A stretch of DNA of 64,000 bases from Fallopia convolvulus (taxonomy: Eukaryota > Streptophyta > Magnoliopsida > Caryophyllales > Polygonaceae). The notes under the pieces were generated by a model that saw only the letters and a program-made list of their open reading frames with translations, had not been told where the DNA came from and searched no databases. Positions within the stretch are counted from its first letter, which is position 1. Every line of letters begins with the position of its first letter. Shown piece by piece: positions 20,077-31,164 of the stretch. The position numbers and the translations under genes were made by a program. The stretch spans positions 35,899,683 to 35,963,682 of the forward strand of contig OZ024737.1 in assembly GCA_964016875.1 (NCBI GenBank), written 5' to 3'.

Positions 20077-22204
20077 TCAATCAAATTTATTGATGCTCTG
20101 GTAATGTTTTAGATTGCACATGTTCCGCTTTTTGATTCCTTCCCTAAATGATGTGCTTGCTGAATGGCATGTCTGTCGTTTTGATGATGACCGCTCAACA
20201 CTTCTTGTATTCTTCTGTTTCAAGTACTCAAGCGTCTGCAATTGAACTGATCGAATAGCAAGCGAACAACACTTCTATTAAAAGCTCAGAAGTGGATTAT
20301 ATATATAGGATCAAGGAATTGAAACGGAGAAGCATATAATATGAGCAAGATAGATAACTTTCAATACTATGACCAAAATCCGTACCAATAATTTTCCAAA
20401 GGGGATATTTAAATAGATGCCAAAATCACCCAAAAGCTACAACAGCCTATATTAAAGGCCAAAAGCAGACAGCAGAATTCTTGAACGACTATGGTTTGAT
20501 GATATCAATCAAAGGTACACAGATATGGCCAACCCAATGCAATGAAATAGGAAACTAATGAACATAACAATCTGGGAAAGATTATTATTTCCTACAACAA
20601 TGCTTTTCATTTAGGTAACAACCCCAGCTAAAGATTACAACTATATTAAAAGCTAATCCTAACATCTTTATTTTCTCATCTGCTCACCTCTTGCTACCAG
20701 AGCAATAGGGTGGAGGAAAGAGGAATTTGCCATGGACAAACAAGAACCAAGAAGAATGAAATATTATGTTAACACTTGCACAATTTGGAAAGTTTAATTC
20801 ACATGTTGGACATACCAGGATGTCCTGAAGATAAAGACGTGACTAACAGTCTAAGCCTCTCAATTTTCTCTTTAGCATCTAGATCGTTTAGACTGTAGTG
20901 TTGTTTATGGTGATCCTTCCAGAAGCTCATTGAAGCCTGTTCACAAGCCTGTGGTATAGATAAACAAAAATAATAATAAACATTGCATCAATTACATAGC
21001 ATATTAAGGAGAAAAGCATATGATGATTGATGAACATTCAACTCATGCAAAAACGAAAAATGAACTAGCAGAGTTTGTCAAGTGATTCAACCAGAAGAAG
21101 AAACTATAGAAGTGAATGGTACGTTCATGTTGATTAGCATTCTAGAGTTCTAAGATAAATAAAATGTCAACAGAAATATCAGTAAACAAATATAAACGCT
21201 AAAACACCTAAACTATCCAAAAATTTGAGGAATCACAAACTGAGCATTCTTTGTTTCCCCTCTCAGAGTGTAAAACCTGCTTTAGTCATTGTTTCAGAGG
21301 CTTTAAGTTTTATCAATTCTACGGTCATGACAAGGCTCAGAGAGTCTCAGAGACATGCTATCAATAAATGAAGCTCATCAGCTATTGATCAAAATCCAGC
21401 CAAAGAGAAAGTACCTTTCCAGCCACAGAGTAGAATCCACTTTCAGAGGAGTCTTCAGCAAATTTTATCCATTCACTAAGTGACACTCGCCAATTTTGAT
21501 GGACGGAAAAAGCAGATTCACGTGCAACCAAAGCCTCGTATCTCAATGCTAAGCAGCTCTAAAAGCAGAAAATTCCACAAAGAAAAAGAGATCGTTTTAT
21601 TAGACTGTAGATCCGAGAGATGCAACATGAATGACAAATTGCAAATTTTAGAAAGAAAAAATGTAATTGACCGATTGAAAATCAAAAGCGAAGTGCGACA
21701 CTTTAAGCAGGGAATTTGCAGACGTTCAAAACAAATAGGAATTGTATAAGCAGAAAATGACGAACGCTCGAGTCTCGAGAAGCAAAGATCGTTCTAGAAC
21801 ATAAAGAATTGGAAATTGTTTGAGTGGTGCACCTCAACATCATTGACGGCCGAGAAAGCACGAACTAGAAACTCAATCACGAAGAGCTTGTGGTCGATAG
21901 GTTTTTCTAAGATTTCGCGGATAGCTCCGACAGATTCCGATCGCAGAAAATCTTTCAAGAGTGATTGCAATTCAATTAACGACTTCACGTCCCTGGACAT
22001 CAGAATGGATTCAAGGATACCTAGCGTAGCATCGTCGAACCTGTTTGCGGAAGAAGATGGCTCTTAGCTTGTAAAAACGAAAAATGAAATCGAAGAATTC
22101 TTTCGATCGCGGCTGAATCAAGTCAATAGAAGATTTAGAGAGAAAAACCTTCTCTGATCGAATTGCGAGCGAAAGAAAGCGATCTGTTGCGCGGTATCAG
22201 ACAT
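20077..22204 (-). CDS. DFO: DFO-like (double-strand break formation) meiotic protein
   Basis: Five exons rebuilt by eye: 22204-22149, 22040-21833, 21558-21415, 20948-20816 and 20246-20077. All junctions are GT-AG and in frame, giving 236 residues. The start is MSDTAQQIAFFRSQFDQRR. Later blocks are ILESILMSRDVKSL, SCLALRYEALVARESAF, NWRVSLSEWIKFAEDSSESG, CEQASMSFWKDHH and the C-terminal FREGIKKRN. This order and length match, from memory, the small plant protein DFO that is needed in Arabidopsis for programmed meiotic double-strand breaks. Its biochemical activity is not known and no catalytic motif is visible; the sequence is mostly helical with charged stretches. The last acceptor (GATCAG|TTCAATTG) was chosen because the next AG would put a stop in frame. 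The identity is by similarity from memory and a search is needed. Confidence 0.72.
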
Positions 22205-22787
22205 TTTTTATGAGGAACGAAATTGATGAGCTCAGCGCAACTAGCCAATCAGGCCCTTTCTAGGTTACACAAGATTTATAGCCCATCTGCAAATCAAGAT
22301 TTATAGCCCAACGAAAAGAAAGCGATCTCTGATCGAATTAACTTCTTTTTTTTTTGGTCTGAGCCCATAAGCTATTGCAGTAAGGATTCTTTTTGCCTTG
22401 GGGTATGTGTAATAACAAACGGATAAATAAACCCTTGCCAGTGTTAGTTTTTCGGTACTTATTTTGAGTTGTAGAGACTAGAGAGAGTATAACATTAGAT
22501 AAGTTTTTATGCGAAGATATTTGGTAAAATTAGACTTGAACTCTTACAATGTTTGAGTTTTTTTTTACTTTTGTGACGAAATGCACGTACATAAATGCTA
22601 TTGAAACCCAAGTTCATGACTCAACACATGAAAAAACTTACAAAACCACCAACTTCTTTCGATAGTCATCCCCTCTATACTACATTAATCACAGCTTGAA
22701 CATTCAAATTCTAAACAAAATACAATACAAACACAAGCATCAAATTCTTTAATATTAGAGTAACATGTACTCATGTACAAGGCAGCA
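22205..22787. other. Region between DFO-like and DUF4220 gene 2
   Basis: It holds the likely promoter of the DFO-like gene (right after 22204) and the 3' end of DUF4220 gene 2. No other gene is visible. Confidence 0.45.
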
Positions 22788-24761
22788 TCAATTTGGATGG
22801 TCAAACCGATTGCTTAATCCTAGATGCGCCGTAAGCAACCAGACAATGGTGAGAAGCTGTCCACCTTTGCACAACTGCGCTGCATGCTCACTTGGCTTGC
22901 ACTTCCAAGCAGCGTAGCACAAAAGCTCCACCCACACTTTGCTCATCACCTCCCACATGTTAATCCCGCGATCCTTCAACCCTTTCAACTCATCCGAAAG
23001 CTTCTGCGCGTCTTGAAGAACCGAGTTTTTCATTCCATCATCAGAATTCTCAACCTCATCGTCATGATCTCGATTCGACACTATCATCCTACATGCTTTC
23101 CTTACCTTCTCCTCCTTATCCTTCAAACCCTCCATCTCCCGAACACTCAACATCTTAACCACCTCTTTGCATGTATGCTGGAACGTCGCCTTAGCCTCAC
23201 CCGCCACTTCTGACAACATTGTTTGTTCTCGGACCAAAAGGTACGTCATGTAGTCCGAGATGACTTTGTTGAGCTCGCTTCGTTCTTTCTCTTCATGATC
23301 CGAAGTACTATACGAGTAGTAGCAAAGCTCGGTAGCAACATGCCAGATTAGGACGATCTTGCCATACTCCATAGACTCCGGGAACCAAGAATTTGCAAAT
23401 CTCAAAACTAAGGGATTGTCGTGGTAATACTCCCGTAGGATCCAATCGCCTCTAAAGGAAGACATCTGCTTAGAAACTTGTTGGTGCTCCGCCTTCAAGG
23501 ACCGGTACTTGAGCTCATTGAAGATGAGATCTCTTAACTTGTCATCAGATCTCGTGGGCGACATATTCCTAAACCCATACACAAAATCTTTGATTTTGAG
23601 ACAACCCAACACTTTGTCAACCTTGGGGCTACTCTTGGAGGTGCACCACAAGATCAGGCTATAGCGTGACACGGATCCGGACCATCTACGAGACAGCAAC
23701 CCAAACTTTTTCTTCAAGGAGATGCATTTGACCCAAAAGGACTCCTTCTCACTAGATCTCTTCAAGAGCACACTTGCAATAGTCCAGTTTGAAAGCAAGT
23801 GGATCAAGAAATACGCCGTTTCGAAAGCCATAGCGAATACAAAAAGCGTGTATGTAATTCGAATATCAACCTCCTCAAATCCACCCTTATGAGCCGAAAC
23901 CCATATCAAGAAAGCCACAAGCTCAAGCAACACGGTCACAAACCGGACAATCCGCCCGAGCCGCCACGTCAGCACAAGCTTCTTGGTATACAAGATATCA
24001 TATGCGAAATTGAGCTCAGTTTCCACCACCGCAAACGCGTCCTCGGCGTCTCTCGCAAGGAAATAGTCACGACTGAGTCCACGCTCCCGAGGCGAAAAGA
24101 CAACGTTGGCGAAGATCCCCTTGAACGTCTGGAAGAATCCGAAGGCGTCCCTCGCCACGTCAGCGTCGCGAAGCTTATGGCCCGACCCGTGGGGCAAATT
24201 GAGCCCAGGATCGTCATCCCGAGGATAGTGAATGGGCTTGGTGAAGGTCCTAAACCGGGTCAAGTTCCCAACAAAGAGACAATGCACTGTCTCGTAGAAT
24301 TTGTTGACGCTGGCGAAACAGACGAAAACGGCGGCCACGACTAGCCTGCTCCTAGGGTAAAGCACGATCATGGCGCGGTTGACGGCGACAACGGTGAGGA
24401 GGAGGCGGAGGCTGGTGCGGAGCCAGGAATTGGTGTCTTCGAAGGAGAAGGCGGTTACGGTGTCGGGGCCCACCACTTGTAGGGATATGAATGGGGACCA
24501 CAGGGAGATGAGGTCGCGATGAGTGGCGGGATGGGTGCCCGGGAGGGAGGCGGTGGTGACGAGCCCCACCGCGTAGACCGCCGCCAAGGTGGCGACGGTG
24601 TATTCGATCCAGAGGAAAGTGGTTATGACTGGGCTCGAGACTTTCTTTCTCAATGGGGAGAGAATGATGAGGGTGGATTGGAGGATGAGGCTGAAGATGA
24701 TGAAGGTTCGGAGTTGGAGGAGTTTCATGAAGATTCCTGTGATATTTTGCAACACACCCAT
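22788..24761 (-). CDS. DUF4220/DUF594 membrane protein, paralogue 2 (intronless)
   Basis: One uninterrupted frame of 657 codons. The N-terminus has hydrophobic segments at about residues 15-36, 45-68, 130-150 and again around 280-330, as expected for the DUF4220 domain, with LSPLRKK and LISLWSPFISLQVVGPD equivalent to the APFRKK and WAPF..LHIGG motifs of paralogues 1 and 3. It ends with the DUF594 block (MWEVMSKVWVELLCYAAWKC and LLTIVWLLTAHLGL). It lacks the intron shared by the other two, is more diverged from them, and so represents a different branch of the family. Several acidic and charged stretches lie between residues 500 and 600. Function unknown; a membrane location is inferred from hydrophobic segments. 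Confidence 0.92.
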   Translation of the reverse strand: MGVLQNITGIFMKLLQLRTFIIFSLILQSTLIILSPLRKKVSSPVITTFLWIEYTVATLAAVYAVGLVTTASLPGTHPATHRDLISLWSPFISLQVVGPDTVTAFSFEDTNSWLRTSLRLLLTVVAVNRAMIVLYPRSRLVVAAVFVCFASVNKFYETVHCLFVGNLTRFRTFTKPIHYPRDDDPGLNLPHGSGHKLRDADVARDAFGFFQTFKGIFANVVFSPRERGLSRDYFLARDAEDAFAVVETELNFAYDILYTKKLVLTWRLGRIVRFVTVLLELVAFLIWVSAHKGGFEEVDIRITYTLFVFAMAFETAYFLIHLLSNWTIASVLLKRSSEKESFWVKCISLKKKFGLLSRRWSGSVSRYSLILWCTSKSSPKVDKVLGCLKIKDFVYGFRNMSPTRSDDKLRDLIFNELKYRSLKAEHQQVSKQMSSFRGDWILREYYHDNPLVLRFANSWFPESMEYGKIVLIWHVATELCYYSYSTSDHEEKERSELNKVISDYMTYLLVREQTMLSEVAGEAKATFQHTCKEVVKMLSVREMEGLKDKEEKVRKACRMIVSNRDHDDEVENSDDGMKNSVLQDAQKLSDELKGLKDRGINMWEVMSKVWVELLCYAAWKCKPSEHAAQLCKGGQLLTIVWLLTAHLGLSNRFDHPN

Positions 24762-25170
24762 CTTGATGTATTCTTAGTTTAGGATTGAAGTGAGCTAGTT
24801 TTGTGAAGAAGCTAGGTTACATGTATGTTTTTTTTTGGGTTGAAAGATAGGTTATATGTATATAGTACTTGGAACGGATTTATAGTGAATGAACTAATTG
24901 GACTTGTTCAAGGAAAAGATCGAACTGTTAAATTGTTTGTTACACTTCTTCATTCGCTGCACTTTTATTTGTTTTCGACATCTTTTCTTTTAACGAGTGT
25001 GATCTTTTCCTCTTTTTTTTCTTCCCGTTAGTAAAGAATGGGGTTAAATTGCACAGAGGAACCCTTTTTATTTATTTATTTATTTAGTGAATTAATTTTT
25101 TTATTACTAATTGTTTAGGCATTTTATTTTAGAATTTTAATTTTTAAAATTAGTATGCTTATTCTATTTA

Positions 25171-25539
25171 TTTATTTTGGTAGAAGGAGAGGCGGTACTC
25201 TCCAGCCCCTCAAGGGAACGTTTTATTAATAATTAGAAAAATGAGCTAAGTAGTCAGCAAACGGGGGATAGCCCGACCCCTAACATCATCAAGTAACGAT
25301 AAAATAATCCCCTCAGGCGGGGCAATCAACATGGAAACCTAACTGGAAATTAAAAGCACTAGACGCGAGGCGATCCGCAACGGTATTCGCCTCTCGATAC
25401 ACATGACGGAACTGGATATCCCAATTCCTACTAATTAAGCCTTGGCATTGACTAACCAGGCTGAAAAGAGGGTGACTCTTATTCAACTTTTTACCTAACA
25501 GATGTATGGCAAGTTGAGAGTCCGACTCAAGTACCACAA
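25171..25539 (-). mobile_element. 5'-truncated LINE with RNase H remnant and 17-bp target duplication
   Basis: The element is flanked by TATGCTTATTCTATTTA at 25154-25170 and 25540-25556. On the minus strand it encodes VLESDSQLAIHLLGKKL and later FRHVYREANTVADRLASSAF, the start and end of the RNase H domain at the C-terminus of plant LINE ORF2. Only the 3' 369 bp inserted, which is usual for target-primed LINE insertion. A relative lies at 38696-39075. Confidence 0.85.
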
Positions 25540-25556
25540 TATGCTTATTCTATTTA

Positions 25557-28155
25557 GTAGAGAGCTTTGACACGAGGAAAATACACAGAGGCACGTGATT
25601 TTTATATTTCAAATTATTGCTGGAGTTACATTATTCTCTTTAAGGGAAAATATTTAGCATCCTTGAACAATCATAGCCATAGTTAGGGAAGAGACAAAAA
25701 ATTATTCCTCTCGGACCACTCTTTGTCAACTTTTTTTTCCTCTTGAAAGAGAGTTTCGAATTGTTTACTTGAATAGTTGAATTCCTTTCATGACCACTCT
25801 TTGTCACCTTTTTTCCCTTGAAAAAAACTCTTAATGGCAGCACCACGACGCATAATATATGTAATATAATTTTATTTTAAAATTAATAATATATGTAATA
25901 GAAATTTATTTTAAAATTAATTGATAATTACATGTTTGCGTCGCTCACTTTTAGAAATAAAACCACTATGCAAAAGATCAAAAAGCTAATCTGTTAAGGA
26001 TTTGTTTGGTATTCTTAACCAAAAAAAGGATTGTTTGGTATTAATTCCAGGATATCGGATAAGTATGAAAATGACTGATATTCATATCTGTTGTTTGATA
26101 TATCCTGATATCGATATCAAATTGATAGTTGTTGTTTGGTATGTAAGGATATATATTAACATGTTTAGAGAAAAATAAATTTATCTACATTTTTTTTCTA
26201 AATCTATGTATATATATAAAAGACGCAAGGAATAAAGACACCACGTTGCGCCACCTAGGATTTTTCTGCATGTCGTTCCCACATTAAACCATCTAGGATT
26301 TCGCCACATAAGTTTTTTTATTTTGAGAATTTATATATGTTGTTATTATTTTAGGATAATATAAAACCAGGATAAATTAATCTAGGAAAGATTCTATCTA
26401 AAATAAAGATGTTATCTAATATTTAATCTTAAGTATTAATGTTAAATATGTTAAGTATTTGATATGATGATTTATTTAACTTAAAAATATTATATCTAAA
26501 ATAAAATAAACTATAAAAGCATTAAATATTTCGTAAAATATTATTGATGAATATTATTTATAACAATTTATTTAAGTTATTTTTCCTATCGCAATATAAG
26601 CTATCTACCACGTAGGATTTTACCATGTGCCGCCTAGGATTTTTCGTACATGTAATTTTCACAATTTATATATATTAAAAAGATTTTATCTAACATAAAA
26701 TAAACTATAATATATATTAGTATATAATTAATTATCAATTGATTACATTATCTTTATCTACATATCTATTTCTATAAAAGTTTTCTTAGGTCAATGATAA
26801 TAAAAAATAAAAAAATTACAAGATGATAAAAATTACATTATCTATGTCTTTTTATCCATTTATGATGTAAAATATTTTTTAAAAATTAAATTTTGGATAA
26901 AAAATATGTCTATAACTATATATTAAAGTTGTATCTTTTTGAAACATGCACCCCACATTGACTTTGGTCCAACATTATTTTTAAAATTTCAATTTTTAAT
27001 TATATTACTCTATCTTTTTCAAATATTTTTCTCTCTTTTTATTTATAAAGATTGTAAAAATTCAAAACTTATTTGATTCTAAAAATAAGAAATATCATAT
27101 GCGATGTGAGTATAATTTTTTTTTTTACCTTTTGTGTATCATTATCCCACAAAATCCTCTTTTCGCTAACAATTTTCAATAATATACTCCTCCTTATTTT
27201 TATTCCAAAAAATACCCCTTTTATAAAGATGGTCATTTTCGTCTCTAAACCTATTAGAAATTTAGTTAATCTTTTTTAAAATCCGATTGGTTTTAAATAA
27301 ATATAAATTAATAATATTTAAAAATATGAACATCTAAAAACTTTTAACCTACACACTAAAGATATGTGTTAGAATTACTACCCAGTAAAGTTATTTTATG
27401 AATAGAATTATTATTATCTTAATAGAAATTAATGAACTCTAAATAAAATCTGTTTCAATAATTTACACTTTTTTGGTGAAGGGTATTGTCTATAAGAGTC
27501 GAATCGAAGACCTTTGGGTATTATTCTTTGAGGCTTAACTGTTTGAGTAGATATCCGAAGGCTCATTTTTAAACTTTAATGTGTAGATTTCATTAACTTC
27601 GCATATAGAATTAACTTTATAATTCTATTGGAGTCCATTTCAAGAAAACAGATGGGCACTTGAGATTCTGGCTTTTATTTTTACCTTTCAATGATTCTTG
27701 AAGATAGGGTTAGTTTTTTGGGCAAATGAAGGGTTACTTTTTGGCTTTTTGCTATGCTCTTTAGGGCAAGTGTTTGCATGTGAAATTATTCATACTCTTT
27801 GTCCTTTACAAATCAGTACATTTCTTCTTCTTTTTGTCGAAATCAAATTAATCCTATGAATTTTAGAAGACACAATGATTCATGAAACTTTTTTTGGTGT
27901 ATCTACAATTAGGGCTATCAATAAATACATTTTACATGGCTTGTAATTCAAGCCAAGTCATCAACTTTTTTGTTATTTTGATGCACATGTATAAATAAAA
28001 TACACTTTTATATGTCATATAGTATATGCATCAAATTTAATTATATGTGCATCAATTTTTTGATGCACATTGTGTATGGGTTTTAATATTAATTTTATTA
28101 AAGATTCTTATCATATAAAAGCACATTATAAGAAAATCGTAAAAAATAAAATAAA
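25557..28155. other. AT-rich intergenic DNA with possible Helitron-like ends
   Basis: No gene is visible. At 26206 TCTATGTATATATATAAAAG, followed by ACGCAAGGAATAAAG and two CACCTAGGATTTT-like blocks, resembles the 5' end of plant Helitrons. A second similar start (TCTATAACTATATATTAAAG) is at about 26909. Neither has a matching 3' end nearby. 26005-26160 repeats TTGTTTGGTAT three times in sequence related to ATATC/GATAT motifs. Confidence 0.35.
27466..27562 (-). mobile_element. Diverged copy of the SINE seen at 9375
   Basis: On the plus strand GGTGAAGGGTATTGTCTATA and GAAGACCTTTGGGTA match the 9375 copy, with box B degraded. No clear target duplication. Confidence 0.5.
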
Positions 28156-29071
28156 TGTTGGAACAATGGTTGTTCCATGGTTTCTCTTAGTTTTGATGAT
28201 AACAAACCTAGTTAATATAACTTGCTTCTACATGTAAGTGTTTCAGGAAAACAGGTACATGGTCACGAGTGAAGGAACATCGTGAGGAACGATGAAGGGA
28301 ACGAGTGACAGATTTAGGAAGCGCGTCTGAGAAGGAACGCGACTTTCTATAAATGGCAAGTTACCTTATCTTCTGCGAGCGATCTTCTACAAAGATTCTA
28401 CAACTGTAGGCGGTTGCTTAAGGAGATAAAAGAGAGGATAAGATCAATCTTCACACGATCTTATCTTGGGAAATCCGAGATCATTCGGTTTTGGGAAGAA
28501 TCGACATGGTTGAGGATCCGAAAATCACAAACAATCTTTTTCCTTATTGTGTGGGATTTGTTAAGTGGAATATCAGCGTAATTAGGCAAGAATTACGTGT
28601 GAGATCAGACTTGACTTATCTTATAAATAGCTAGGGTTAGCTAGGGTTAAAAGTGTGGCTTTCGAGTGGTTGAAGACGAATTACTTGAGAAGAGAGCTTT
28701 TCAAGTGTATGAGTGTGTGGCTTTTTCGGTGAAGAATCCACAAGTAAGTCAGTAGTTTACTTTCGATTTAGGTTTACGCTTAGGGTTGTAGAAGTCTAGT
28801 TGGTTGAACTTCGGTCGGTGTCATGGTTACCAAGGGAACTTTGGTAGGAGCCTTAGTTACTAGACTTGCCTTGTAATCGTTGAAACTTAATAAAAGTATT
28901 CTATTGAAAATCCTCTGAGAAGGAGTCTCAGGGGTAGAGGTTTTTCTTTCTACGACTTGTTGGTCGGACAAAAGGTTTCCTCTATAAATTCTGTGTTCTT
29001 ACTGTTTATTTCCGCTGTCCAAGGATCCTTACTAGTTCCCTATATTGTTACTAACGCGTCACGATCCAATA
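28156..29071 (+). repeat. 5' LTR of the Sirevirus
   Basis: Starts TGTTGGAACA and ends CCAATA, where the 3' copy has CCAACA. It contains a TATA motif (TTATAAATAG at about 28621), an AATAAAAG polyadenylation-like signal near 28889, and several GGAACG-type words in its first 200 bases. Confidence 0.95.
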
Positions 29072-29124
29072 ATTGGTATCAGAGCAGGTTTGCTCTAGAT
29101 TGTGTGTTAGTGCAGGAATACAGA

Positions 29125-31148
29125 ATGACTTCAAACAACTCTCACAACGTCGGAATTTGAAACAACAAGCCTCCACTGCTTGTTCCTGGAGAATATGACC
29201 ACTGGAAGAAGCTCTTCGCCACCTGGCTCAAAAGCAATGACTACCAAGCTTGGTCAGTTATTGAAGATGGAGATTATGTCGTTCCTGAAGCAAAGAAGGA
29301 CAAGAAGACAGAATTGGGCCAATCTGAATGGACAGGAATGGAGAAGAACTACAAGGCACAAATGCTACTAAACAATGCCTTGGGTGCTGAAGATCTCCTG
29401 AGGGTAGTCAACTGTGACACTGCCAAAAAAGCATGGGAAGCCATTGAGCAAATGCACATTGGTAGTTTTGATCTGAAAGAGAGCCATCAGAAGGACACTA
29501 AGAAGGAGTTCTACAACTTCAGAATGATAGATGGAGAAACCATATCCACATACCAATCTCGGTTTGAAGGCTTGGTCAATCGCATTAATCATCTTGGAAT
29601 TGGGAAATCTGTCACCCATGCTGAGAAAGTCTCTGCAATCGTAGATGGCTTAGGTCCCACGTACGTAGTTACAAGAGGACTTCTCAAGGAGAACCCAATT
29701 ACAAAGATTTGCAAACTTCATGAGATCTTTGGAAAACTGACTGACTATGAGCGATATGAGAAAAATAACAGTGGTGCTTCAAGCTCTAGCAAGGGAATTG
29801 CTCTTAAAGTGGAAAAGGCCATTGAAAATATCTCTGCAGGAATTGACGGTGAACTAGGAGAAGATTCTGATGTAGCTCTCATAACCAAAGCAATGAGATC
29901 CTTCTATAGGAGAGGCAAGAAGCAAGGTGCCATGAAGGAAAGAGTCAACTTTGAGAAGAAGGAACTCAAGGATGTTACCTGCTACAACTGTTAGGAAAAG
30001 GGTCACTATGCAAAGAGTTGTCCCAAAGGTAACGACACTGGGAACGAGAAGAAGAAGGCCTACATCACTGCTTGGGATCTTGACTCAGATGATGAATCTG
30101 ATTCAAAGATTTGTGCCATGGCTCTGAAGACTGAAGATGTTAATCAAGAGGTAACTCCTGAACAATTTCTTTCTAGTATAGAGAATGCTAAACAATCTGA
30201 TCTTGTTATCCTTGTCAAAAAGTTGTTTGAAGATAATTTAAAGATGCAAGATGAAATAGAAGCTTCTGATGAGAAATGTCTAAATCTTGAAGAAAAATTA
30301 TCAGAAACTACTGTTACTTCTGTTGTTCCTTGTTCAGAATGTGAAGATTATAAGAAAGATATTAAGACTCTAACTGAAACCAATAACGAACTTAGGTCAG
30401 ATTTACTTGTTCACAAACTCAAAAGGAAAGAATTAGAGCATGAACTAAGTAAACGAACTCAGATTGAGTTCAGTCCTGCTAGGTCTGGTATTGGTTATGG
30501 TAAAAAAAATCTGAATATCCTCCGGATGATCTTACCTTTGAAGAGAAAATGGAAAGAAAAGCTAGGGAACTACAATCCGCTAGAGATAAGGTAATTCATC
30601 TAGAAAGTAGAGTCAAAATTCTTGAAAGTAATCTACATGACAACTCTGAATGGTATTATGGAAAAACGGCTCATAAAATATACCTAAAACAGTCTCAAGG
30701 GAACCAGCATAGAGTTCCTTCCAAGGAACGAGCAAAGGAACGAACCCTCCAGAAACCACATCCTAAACGCTATCTTGGTGAATACTATAGGGTGTGCTAT
30801 CACTGTGGTGGGGGAGGACATGTTCAAAAAGACTGTAAGGTTAGACTAGAAATGTCAAACAAAAGGGCTCAAAACCAGAATACAAGGAACAACAAGAAAC
30901 AGTGGTCTGGTAAGAAAAATCAAGGGTATGATAAATCTCATCAGAAATGGAAGAAACAGGCCCCACAACCACAAAAGAAGCAAGATTCTAAAAATGAAAA
31001 AGGGAAAAATCATGTTAATCCCTCAAATATTGCTTCTAGTTCCAAGAGTTCACAGAAAGTTACTTTAGTGCAATCTCAAATTTATCATTCTGTGAGCTAT
31101 GCTAACCGACCCGGGAAGGCTAAGCAGGCCTGGGTCGTTAAAACGTGA
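29125..31148 (+). pseudogene. Sirevirus gag, broken
   Basis: The frame opens at ATG 29125 but meets TGA at 29158. Downstream it reads as Copia gag (DUF4219/UBN2-type core, for example EYDHWKKLFATWLKSNDYQA near 29190) up to a TAG at 29992 that falls inside the first CCHC zinc knuckle (CYNC / KGHYAKSC). The same frame continues with a Glu/Lys-rich coiled-coil-like segment until a frameshift in an A run near 30503. A second zinc knuckle (CYHCGGGGHVQKDC) is at about 30798. Two zinc knuckles separated by a long charged segment fit the long gag of Sireviruses. It ends at a stop at 31146-31148. Confidence 0.85.
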
Positions 31149-31164
31149 TTTCTTTCTTGCAGGT

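Noticed and set aside
23799..24344. Plus-strand frame of 181 codons
   Set aside because: It is the antisense shadow of the intronless DUF4220 gene.
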